From Agriotes lineatus (Eukaryota; Arthropoda; Insecta; Coleoptera; Elateridae): a DNA stretch of 64,000 bases. The position numbers were made by a program, and so were the translations under genes. Position 1 is the stretch's first letter; each line of letters starts with the position of its first letter. Location: assembly GCA_940337035.1 (NCBI GenBank), contig CALNHX010005154.1, positions 48,662-112,661 of the forward strand. The letters run 5' to 3'. The notes under the pieces were generated by a model. The model worked only from the letters and a program-made list of their open reading frames with translations, was not told where the DNA came from and ran no database searches. Positions 11,050 to 19,713 of the stretch are shown here, piece after piece.

Positions 11050-11655
11050 TGTAACGAACGCAAGAACGGCCTTGAAAGCAGATGTGCGCGAGTGAATCAG
11101 AGGCTGCCGGCAGAAGCAGGTGTGCAGATATGACACAACGTTCCAGACTTCCGGATCAATCTGGAGCCAGGTGTAGTGCATGACTCACGCGCGCCCGAGG
11201 TCAGATGCGTCATGCTTTCATCTGGAATTTCCAGTGAATATCGAGAAGTTTCTGGAACCTCGGAGTGAAATATAAATACTCGCGCAGCGGGGATGCGAGT
11301 TCAGTTCTGAATTAATTCTCCGGTAGTTCGAACTCACGTCGAGGCTTGTTAGAAGCCCCCATATAAATAACCGCGTGTACATAACCTCTCGTGAAATAAA
11401 TAAATAGATAACCATATAAATAGAAATACATCGTTAGTGTTTAAGAGTGATATAAATAAATAAGTGTGTTAATCCGTATGTAATAATAAATAAATGTATC
11501 GATAGTTCGTTAGTGCCTGTATTAATCTGTAATCTGCTTGATAATTCTCGTGTGTGCTTGTAAATAATAATCGTAATAATTCATTGTTGTAAATAAATGT
11601 TTGAACCCATGTTTGTCGAATAATTTTAAATAGCCCGAACGTTAAAAACGTAACA
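11050..11655 (+). repeat. Solo LTR inserted in a retrotransposon
   Basis: This 606-bp block interrupts the linker of the CR1-like ORF2 exactly between the codons for N-S-I and N-D-F-F. Its ends are TGTAACG and CGTAACA. The flanks are ATAG (11046-11049) and ATAC (11656-11659), a 4-bp duplication with one mismatch. TATAAAT at about 11269 followed by TCAGTTCTG gives a promoter-like core on the plus strand, and AATAAA boxes lie near 11590. No internal retrotransposon sequence remains, so it is a recombined solo LTR. Ty3/Gypsy type is likely but not proven. Confidence 0.75.
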
Positions 11656-12793
11656 ATACTATTTGGCTCAGCCAAATGCTTCGGCACTTCCGGTTGAATT
11701 TTAGTGTGTATGTTGTACTTAGATAGTTTTTTCCACAAAGTTTTGCTATCCGAGACATTTAAGTTAGAGTCTAAAAAAGCCTTTTTTTCGTTTATGATAG
11801 CTTGTTTTGTGAAGTTGCACAACTGCTTATAATAGTCCCAATGCAATGAATTTCGGGTCTTTTTAAATTTTCGTAAAGCTTTATCTTTTAGGGATATCAT
11901 TAATTTAATATTTTCAGTTAGCCAAGGTGCGTAACTTTTTGTATGTCTGGAAGTTACCAAAAGGAGCATGTTGATCTAACACAAGATTTATTTGTGAAGT
12001 AAGATAATCCACTTTTTCATTTCTATTATTCATATCGAATATTTCATAAAACGGCAATTGCTGCAGATCTGCGAGGAATAGGTCAAAATCAAAATTTTGA
12101 ACGAACGATAAGTAGAAAATCGAACTTTTGGCTTATTAGTTACGAAAGATAGATTACAGTACACTAATTCATGATCTAAAATATTTAAATTAACGGTACC
12201 ACTATTAACTACACTATTTTTATAGGAAGTAATTATTAAATCTAACAGTGAAGAGGTAGTTTTAGTGATGCTTGTAGGTACATTGATTACTTGTGTTAGG
12301 TTATAACTATCAATTAAGGATTCCATTTGATTTACTGAACAACTGTCTTGATTTAATAGATTAACGTTAAAATCTCCCATACAAAATAAAGAATCACAAT
12401 CTGGTACTATCGCGGACAAAGTACTGTCAAATTCGATTAGAAAGTCGTTAAAATTTGAATTAGGAGCTCTGTAAACTACTCCAAAAACACAAGATTTTGT
12501 TCAATTTTAACTCTAAACCATAACTGCTCAATTAAATTTGATGTAATTATAATATTAATGCTTAAATTATTTTGTACATAAAAAGCTACACCTCCACCTC
12601 TACCATAATCACGATCTTTACAAAGTATTTGATAACCTGGAAGATGCACGTTTTTATCTCGTACATTCTGTATTAGCCATGTTTCGCTGATAGCGATTAC
12701 ATTGTATATATCATTTTCAAAATAAGTTTTCAAATCCGAAATATTTCTTAGCAGCGAGCGGGCATTCACATGGGCTATCCTGAAATCGTTCAT
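11656..12793 (-). pseudogene. Endonuclease and linker of the 9-13 kb CR1-like element
   Basis: The endonuclease begins at 12793 with FRIAHVNARSLLRNISDL, followed by VIAISETWL, LPGYQILCKDRDYGRGGGVA and, after a frameshift around 12450, LFCMGDFNVNLL and LDHELVYCNLSF. The catalytic Glu (ISETW), the Asp/Asn pair (GDFN) and the final D-H are visible. The linker APWLTENIKLMISLKDKA follows from about 11935 and runs into the solo LTR after LAEPNSI. Confidence 0.8.
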
Positions 12794-13065
12794 GGGTTGA
12801 TATCATAATAATCTAAAATAATTATTAACTTAGTTTTACAACAAAGAAAATAAATAAAAAGTAGTGCGAAAAAAGGGAAGTATGCGAATAAATAGTAAAA
12901 AAAAACACGAAATAAACTTGATCGTGCATACCACAGAGAATTCTTCTAAATAACTAAACGGCACTTAATTTGTCGAAGTCTTTCGATGTTCTAATTATAG
13001 TTTTCTTATTTTTGTGTCGGAAATAAATGTTACCGTCTAATGTCCACGCGTTTTTATATCCGTAC

Positions 13066-13625
13066 CTACTTTTCAATAACACTATTCAGTAATGATAAGC
13101 GAGTTTTCGTAAGGTCTTCACGAATGTTAATGCCACTGGACTTCAAAAGCTTTTTATTTTGAAAAACTAACCGGCGCTGTTGATAACTTACAAATTTTAC
13201 CAATATCGGCCTTGGTTTGCGGTCGTTCAGGTTTTGCACATTAGTATTAGGTTTCTTAGGTACCGGAACGATGGCATCTATCAATGTGATTGCTTGAAAT
13301 ATTGTTGTTGGTTGTTGATTACATCCAGTACTTTGGTTTCTCCTTGCTCGTTCTCGGATTCCTCCACTCCATAAATACGCAGGCATGATCTTCTAGAATA
13401 TTGCTCTAGGCCATCTAATTTAGAGAGCAGATCGTCGTTTACTTCTTCTAAATTAGTAATTTTGTCCATCAAAGGCTTTGTTATATCACTAATTTTTTTC
13501 TCTAATTTCGAAAAAATTTTATCGGCCAAGATGATCACATATTTTTCATCAGAAAGCATAGCCCTGTTTGTCATTTCAATAATTTTGCCAATTTCTTCTT
13601 TCTGAGATTTTGTTAACACACCCAT
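13066..13625 (-). pseudogene. ORF1 protein of the 9-13 kb CR1-like element
   Basis: The 114-residue N-terminal half has a predicted coiled coil (SKLEKKISDITKPLMDKI and following) and the box LEQYSRRSCLRIYGVEE. The second half, one frame over near 13320, contains RPILVKFVSYQQRRLVFQ and INIREDLTKTRLSLLN, typical of the RRM-like nucleic-acid-binding domain of non-LTR ORF1 proteins. One frameshift separates the halves. A related ORF1 lies at 26100-26510. Confidence 0.75.
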
Positions 13626-13784
13626 TGTTATATAGTTTGAAACGATATTATTTGATAAGACAGTTGCAATATCAAGTACTCCACGACTCGACGTTTAATA
13701 AAATTAATACAATTCGCAGCGGGAAACCCTAGCACAACTACTCGACACAACTGCACATTGCAATAGAATAATTTGTGTAGTACA

Positions 13785-14889
13785 ATGGCCAGCAGCATAT
13801 ATGAATCACAGATGAAAATAGGAGAAAATAAAGTAGCCGCAAACTTAAATGTACAGGAGATCGTTGAAGACACTATCAACAACACAACTTACAATGAATT
13901 GAATATTAAACAGGAGGAACTGGATATAAAAGATGAATTGGTTGCTATGTGTGCAGCAAGTGGAAGCATTTTTAGATGAACAGTTAGTTTGCAAGGTCTG
14001 TGGATGCGCAGCAGAAGACCAGAGAAATTTCTCAAAACATATGATGACTCATGCAAAAAATTTTCACGTATGTTCCATTTGTGAATATAGGACAACACAA
14101 AAAAGTAAGACATATGAGGACACATACAGCCGAAAAACTTTATTCATCTTCCATTTGCGAATATAAAGCAGTACGGAATGAACACTTAGTGAACCATTTG
14201 AGGAAACATACAGGCGAGAAACCTTATTCATTTTCTATTGTGATTATAAAGCGGCAAAGTAATATACCTTAGTTATTCATATGAGGAGACATACGGAAGA
14301 AAAGCCTTATTTCTGTTCTATTTGCCGATATAAAACAGCACGGAAAGAATTCTTTTTCAACCATTTGAAGATACATACAGGCGAAAAACCTTATTCATGC
14401 TTTATGTGTGAGTATAAAGCGGCAAAGAAAGATAACTTAGTCATTCATATGAGAACACATACTGGAGAAAAACTATATTACTGTTCCATTTGCGAATATA
14501 AAACAACACGAAAAGAATTCTTAGTGAGCCATTTGAAGACACATACAGGCGTAAAACCTTATTTATGTTCTATTTGTGAGTATAAATCGGCAGATAAAAG
14601 TACTTTAGTGATGCACATGAAGACGCATGTAGGAGAGAAACGTCATACATGTTCAATTTGCAAATATATAGGACAGCAAAGAAATGTAACTTAGTTAATC
14701 ATATGAAGGTACATACTGGTGAAAAACCTTATTCATGTTCCATTTGCTAGTATAAAGCAGCAGAGAAAGGTACTTTAGTCAGGCACATTAAGACATACTA
14801 GAGAAAGACCTTATTCAAGTTCTATTTGTGATTATCAAGTTACACATAAACGACCATTTGTTAAACATATGACTACACATACAAAATAA
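13785..14889 (+). pseudogene. Main part of the second C2H2 zinc-finger gene
   Basis: The N-terminus matches the intact-looking copy: EIVEDTINNTTYNELNIKQE against DIIEDTINNTAYHGLNIKQE, followed by LDIKDEL and its IKDE site. About ten 84-bp C2H2 units follow up to TTHTK-stop at 14889. Inactivating changes include an extra T at about 13970 (TTTTT against TTTT), a break near 14105, stop codons near 14270 and 14747, and a further frameshift near 14670. The fingers differ from those of the first gene and lack its recent block duplication, so the split copy decayed independently. Confidence 0.85.
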
Positions 14890-15138
14890 GCTAACAATAA
14901 GTTTCTTCATTTGTCTGCTCCAAGCTGATTAGAGTAAATAAGTGCATTCATTTGTCTTGACACTTCACGTTCCGTTGGTTGGAGTATAGTACGTTACTCT
15001 AAACTGTTAATAGGTGATCAATTTTGCTCCACTTGCTGTGGAGAAATAAGAAAAGTGCAAGTTGGTTTACAATATCCACTGCCTATTGGGATATTTACCA
15101 CCAAATTTTAAGTTATATAACATAGTGAACTATATGGC

Positions 15139-15277
15139 AAAACTGCAGAATCCGGGGCCAATTTCCTTCCTATTGCTAATATCAATTCTTATTAACCATG
15201 TTTCTCTAGTAACCATAATTAAAATTATAAGGGAAGCAATTACAAGGAGGGGAATTGGCCTCTTGGACTTCTGCAGC
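15139..15277. repeat. MITE with CTGCAG termini, copy 1
   Basis: About 139 bp bounded by inverted AAACTGCAGAATCCGGGGCC and GGCCTCTTGGACTTCTGCAG. The interior TTAACCATGTTTCTCTAGTAACC is nearly the same in the second copy at 38639-38783. No target duplication can be recognised for this copy. Confidence 0.8.
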
Positions 15278-15306
15278 TTAGGTAATTAGGTAGCTTTTCT
15301 AATACT

Positions 15307-15770
15307 TTGCTAAACTCTATAGAAGTTTTGCATCATCCCAAATTGGAGGAAGGAAGTCACCTGCACTGCAGTCAAGTAATAGGTAGCATACCACTACCTA
15401 AACCAGCTCGCTCAGGTACTGTACAAGAATTAATTAAGTTACGAAAATCTATTGAAAGACGAGGCGATGAGAAAAACGGAGCTAATGCAAGAAACTTTCA
15501 ACATCAAGAACGATTGTTATAGGAAAAATAATTTATTAGAATAATTAATTGTTACAAAAAAATTAAAAGTAAAATGTTAAAATTCATGTGCATAAATATA
15601 ATTCGAACAAAATCTAAGATCTTTGATTATGGCTTTGTGTGAATAGTTGACGGCAGATTTCATATTGTATGGCAACTTCTGGTTCTTCATAATTTAAGAG
15701 AATAGTTTCATCTGACTAATCATCAGTCAATATTAAGGATTTTGTGATCTTTATTTGCGATGTGTAATAT
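15307..15770. other. Unassigned stretch with a short open frame
   Basis: A plus-strand frame of 71 residues (15307-15522) has no domain that I recognise and no start context of note. The rest is AT-rich. Confidence 0.3.
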
Positions 15771-16218
15771 ACAGCAAGCAAGAATGGATTTGCATGTTCT
15801 TCTGTGTTCTTAGAATTTTACATGATACAGTTGTCTGAATCGTTTTAGCAATCCAAGGGCATGCCCAATCGATACGCAACAGGAATATAGTTTTTTTTAT
15901 TAAAAAGCTTTAGAGCTTCTGTTAGGTGAACACTATCACCATATGGTGAACAACTACGGCAGCAGCGGGTACCTATGTACCGTCTCCAAGAATGTAATAA
16001 CCTCTATAACATACCATAATCACATAATTCTGTTATTTCATTATAAAATGTTGAATTTCGGAAAATGCGAACATCGTATATAGAACTGGGATATTGACAT
16101 CAACAAAATTCAGTTCATGGTCACAAACACCTTGCAATGCTATTGAGTAATAGTCTTTTCTATTAAAATAATCCACATTTCTTTCTATGTTTTTCAATTT
16201 GAATGTGACTACCACCAA
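15770..16218 (-). pseudogene. Harbinger (PIF) transposase fragment
   Basis: The clear part reads NVDYFNRKDYYSIALQGVCD then HELNFVDVNI (about 16080-16170), the DDE-type nuclease core of HARBI1-like transposases, including the Asp of the second catalytic box. Weaker similarity continues in other frames: LGDGTY near 15980 and NYIPVAYRLGM near 15870, matching the ADGAY and VE.AFG region order. Several frameshifts and stops are present. It is a dead fragment, opposite in strand to the Harbinger N-terminus at 17586. Confidence 0.65.
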
Positions 16219-16619
16219 CGGAACCTATAAAATTGAATTAGGGCTGGTTCTACAATGTAAGTATATACCTAGAATAAGCTATACTTAGAATAACATTTGG
16301 AAATTGCATTCTTCAATAACCGAATAACGTTATTCTCGGTATAAACTGTGGGATATTTTCTCTCTCTGAAATCGGGTGGATCACGGCCTTCTGGATTAGC
16401 GTGCCTGCCGGCTCTTAGCGGCCTGTTCATTTGCGACAAATAGCATTACAAAGTTGTGACTCGGCATACCCGGGGATTGAAGTTCAGAACCACGCCAGCC
16501 GGTTTGAAACTTAGCTTTTATCTGTCAGATTATTGTTCTGTGACTGAAACGTTAAATTAGGTTAGTTTTACGACATTTTTGTACGAAAAAACTACAAAAT
16601 GGATTTTCACAAAAGCAAC

Positions 16620-17092
16620 CTTTGAACATATAAGACTGGAACGAGCATACGGCACGGCATGTGGTTCAAAGAAGATTGACAAGGACAGATATACAATTGG
16701 AAATAAGAGCTTGTGCGCAAGAGCACGGTAAATTTTAACGTCGCAAGTGGCGGTAAATTTGACGTCGTAAACGGCACAAATTACTTACATGTGATATATA
16801 ACTTCTGGGTTTCGTATTTTACAAATATAGCAATACATTCCTGCAACTAATTCTTTTCGTTAACCACTATTCAAAGCACAACAACCAAATTCACAACAGC
16901 ACAAATTAATTCAAAAACAACAAAATCGGTCATCTGCGGTCAGCTGTTCTGCTGAAATCGGCCAGTAGCCCATTACCTAAACCATTAAAGCTGTAAGCGA
17001 TTGCGCATTACCATCTCTGTTGATGTTCTTTGAACCATCGGTTTAACATTACGTTATTACAAGTATGCTCGTTCCAGTCTTATATGTTCGAA
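16620..17092. mobile_element. Nested element with 30-bp inverted ends
   Basis: AACATATAAGACTGGAACGA (from about 16624) and its reverse complement ending at about 17088 form near-perfect ends. They sit inside the larger inverted-repeat element, which implies a later insertion. The interior is noncoding. Confidence 0.7.
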
Positions 17093-17223
17093 GGAAGTAA
17101 CAAACTAAATTTGCAATGAACGAAAATGCCTACGTAGAAACGTCAAAATTTGTAAATTGTGCTTGCGCGCAAAAATCAAGCATTCTGTGCGCGCGAAAAG
17201 ATAAAATTGAAAGTAAATCCGCC

Positions 17224-17257
17224 TAGAGACCCTGTATATTAATATACAGGGTCTCTA
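17224..17257. repeat. Perfect 34-bp palindrome
   Basis: TAGAGACCCTGTATATT is followed at once by its exact reverse complement, with no loop. The sequence CCTGTATATTAATATACAGG forms its core. Confidence 0.9.
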
Positions 17258-17477
17258 AATCCGCCGCGCCAGTTCCGCCATCTGCAGTTTAAACGCTGAG
17301 CAAAATCCCCGGGTAACAGCGCCACGCGGAGCACTCGAAAAGCTTGCAAATGAACAGGCCGCGGAGAGCCGTCAGGCACGCTAATCCAGAAGGCCGTGGG
17401 GTGGATATACTCGAAATAAGGTTATCCTTGCATTTATTTGTCAGCCGCTCCTCACGTTGTCACTGTCACTTGTCACT

Positions 17478-17484
17478 TATAAAA
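17478..17484 (+). promoter_or_regulatory. TATA box before Harbinger transposase start
   Basis: TATAAAA lies 102 bp before the ATG of the Harbinger-like N-terminus. The spacing fits a core promoter with a short leader. Inference only. Confidence 0.35.
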
Positions 17485-17585
17485 GGTAAAGAATGTTGGT
17501 TGAATTCCCATTTTAATTCCACCTGTAGTACAGAGCCGTCGTCCTTGTGTGGTTTGTTTGCTTTTGCCAAGTTGGATTAGACGAA

Positions 17586-17828
17586 ATGAACCCACTGGAT
17601 TTGAACATTTTCGATTCAGATGAAGACGAAGTTTCTGAGGATATAGTCCTACGGCGTCATTCAAAAGTGTTCAAAAATCAGTAAATAAGTCCCTAACAAA
17701 GGTCTAGTTTCTTTCCAAGTTGAACATCTAGCAATTTTTATTTACAGTCCGAATTACTTTGAGGAATACGATGAACTGGAGTTTTTCAAGCGTTTTTGGT
17801 TGCAAAAGCAAACTTGTGCGATGCTATT
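17586..17828 (+). pseudogene. N-terminus of HARBI1-like transposase, two exons
   Basis: Exon 1 (17586-17680) encodes MNPLDLNIFDSDEDEVSEDI and following residues. An intron at 17681-17747 (GTAAAT to TTTACAG) joins in phase to exon 2, HPNYFEEYDELEFFKRFWLQ then KQTCAMLL. The YFEEYDELEFFKRFWL pattern is the usual N-terminal helix region of insect HARBI1-like proteins. The frame then runs into the CAT repeat tail of an inserted RTE element at about 17846, which truncates the gene. The catalytic DDE part is not found downstream. Confidence 0.6.
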
Positions 17829-17845
17829 GAACCTACCCAACAAAC

Positions 17846-19618
17846 ATTTTCATCATCATCATCATCATCACCCAGCCTCTCCAGTCCATTGTTGAACATA
17901 GGCCTCCCCAAGATGTTTCCAATTTTCTGTATTTTGAGCAGCTGCAATCCAGTTGGTCGAGATTCTCTTAAGGTCGTCGGTCCATCTAGTCGGCGGTCTT
18001 CCCCGACTACGTTTATCGGCTCTCGGTCGCCATTCAACGATCTTTTTTGTCCATCTACCGTCTCTTAATCTTGCTAAGTGACCTGCCCAATTCCATTTTT
18101 GCTTTGCAATGCGCGTTATAACATCCTCAACGCCCGTTCTTCTCCGGATTTCTTCATTTTTCACTCTGTCTCTCAGCGTTAATCCAAGCATAGATCTTTC
18201 CATTTTGCGTTGCGTGATTTGTAATTTCTTCGCTGTCGCTTTGGTTAGAGTTAGTGTTTCTGCTCCATACGTTAGGACCGGGAGAACACATTGGTTGAAG
18301 GCTTTTCTTTTCAAACTAGTCGGAATGTCGGCCTTAAAAATATCTTGTAGTTTTCCATATGCAACCCAACCTAGACTTATTCTCCTTGACAACTCGCACG
18401 TTTGGTTATCTCTACAGATTCTTATTTCGTGCCCGAGATAAGTATATTTTTCGACTATTTCAATTTCTGTATTCTCTAGTTTCATCTGTTCACTAAATAC
18501 TAGGTTGGTCATGATTTTGGTTTTATAATAATTAATTTTCAATCCAACTCTTTGTGTTACTTGCTGTAACTTACATAACGCTTCCCTAGCGTTTTTATAG
18601 TCATCCGCTATTAGTACTACATCGTCTGCAAAGCAGAGATTAATTTTTCTCCATCAATTTCAACTCCTATGTTTTCCCATTCTGTCATTTTCAATGCGTG
18701 TTCTAATACCGTAATAAATATTTTTGGAGATAAGGTGTCTCCTTGTCTAATTCCCCTTTTAATATTTATTTTGCTGGTGGTTTTATGGAGTTTTACGGTT
18801 GTTGTGGCATTTTTGTATATTTGATGAATGGTATTGGCATATCTATGGTCAATTCTGCATTCTTTTAGTGCTTGTAAGATGGCAGTCATTTCCACGGTGT
18901 CGAATGCTTTCTGAAAATCGACGAATATCAGGACTAGCGGTCTATTATATTCTATTGTTTTTTCGATTAGGATTTTGATACATTGGAGATGGTCGTTCGT
19001 TCCATAACCCGCGCGAAATCCGGCTTGCTCTCTGGATTGGTAAAAGTCTAGTTTCCTCTCCAATCTGGTGGTGATTATTCGGGTGAATATTTTGTACAGA
19101 TGGTTCAAAAGACTGATGGGTCTATAGTTTTCTAAGTTTGTTTCATCCCCTTTCTTGTGGAGAAGTATCGTTATTGAGTTGTTCCAGCTTGTAGGTATAT
19201 TCTGATTTTGTAAACACAAGTTGAACAGTTTTTCTAGTCTATCTATTAGTGTGAGACCTCCCAGTTTTAGGGCCTCTGTGAAAATCCCGTCTTCCCCTGG
19301 AGCTTTATTGTTTTTCATTTTCTTAAGAGCGTTGTAAATCTCTGGTTTGGTGATATCAGGAATGTCTTCAGATCCTACGTTCATGACTTCGAAAGTGTCT
19401 GGTTCTAGATCTAGGTCAAATTGATTCCTATATAAGGTTTCATAAAACTCTTCTACTATACCCAATATCTCTTCTCTGTTTGTTATTAGCTCTCCCCTTT
19501 TATTCTTTAATTTGTGAATTTCCTTTTTTCCGTTTGTCAATTTCCTTTTAAGTATTTTCATACTCCTATTTTCTTCGATGGTCTGCATAATCTTTTTTGT
19601 TTTGTATTTCCGTATGTC
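17846..19618 (-). mobile_element. RTE-clade non-LTR retrotransposon, 5'-truncated
   Basis: The minus-strand 3' end is a (GATGAT)n tail (17851-17870), a typical RTE ending, inserted into the Harbinger exon. The reverse transcriptase and C-terminal region follow up to about 19588. The endonuclease is missing; the 5' side is cut by, or abuts, an LTR retrotransposon that starts at 19620. Confidence 0.85.
17868..19588 (-). pseudogene. RTE reverse transcriptase and C-terminal domain
   Basis: The 323-residue frame 19588-18617 has NNKAPGEDGI, TNLENYRPISLLNHLYKIF, QAGFRAGYGTNDHL, motif A LVLIFVDFQKAFDTVEM and RGIRQGDTLSPKIF. The active-site box LCFADDVVLIADD is present but lies one frame over at about 18600-18650, so a single frameshift separates it. 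The 224-residue frame 18542-17868 carries EKYTYLGHEI, VLPVLTYGAETL, EIRRRTGVEDV, KWNWAGHLARLRDGRW, RGRPPTRWTDDLKR and GEAYVQQW, the RTE C-terminal signature. Confidence 0.9.
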
Positions 19619-19713
19619 CTGTTACGTGTCAAAAGCATTTGATATTAATACTAGTGTTGAATGAGGAATCTAGTGAGAGTGACGCGATAAAAATTAATAT
19701 CAGATTGGCTTGA

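Larger units (their letters stand above)
9181..13765 (-). mobile_element. CR1/Jockey-like non-LTR retrotransposon, near full length
   Basis: The element is inserted in the zinc-finger paralogue. On the minus strand its order is: 5' leader (about 13765-13626), ORF1 (13625-13066), endonuclease (12793-12030), linker (from 11969), reverse transcriptase, then a C-terminal region ending at 9519 and a 3' end in an AT-repeat tail (about 9172-9200). It is interrupted by a solo LTR at 11050-11655; without it the length is about 4 kb, usual for a complete element of this group. All ORFs carry frameshifts, so it is inactive. The exact clade (CR1, Kiri, Crack, Daphne and relatives) would need a tree. Confidence 0.8.
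16376..17405. mobile_element. DNA element with about 55-bp terminal inverted repeats
   Basis: CACGGCCTTCTGGATTAGCG with its continuation to about 16437 is inverted at 17345-17398 (GCAAATGAACAGGCC through CAGAAGGCCGTGG). The interior has no transposase. A second inverted pair is nested inside at 16620-17092. No target duplication was resolved. Non-autonomous, superfamily unknown. Confidence 0.7.

Noticed and set aside
11218..11415. Reading frame inside the solo LTR
   Set aside because: Noncoding LTR sequence with no similarity to retroviral-type proteins.
17796..18068. Serine-rich frame at the CAT repeat
   Set aside because: Shadow of the RTE C-terminal frame plus its microsatellite tail; the poly-His end of the Harbinger frame is the same tail.
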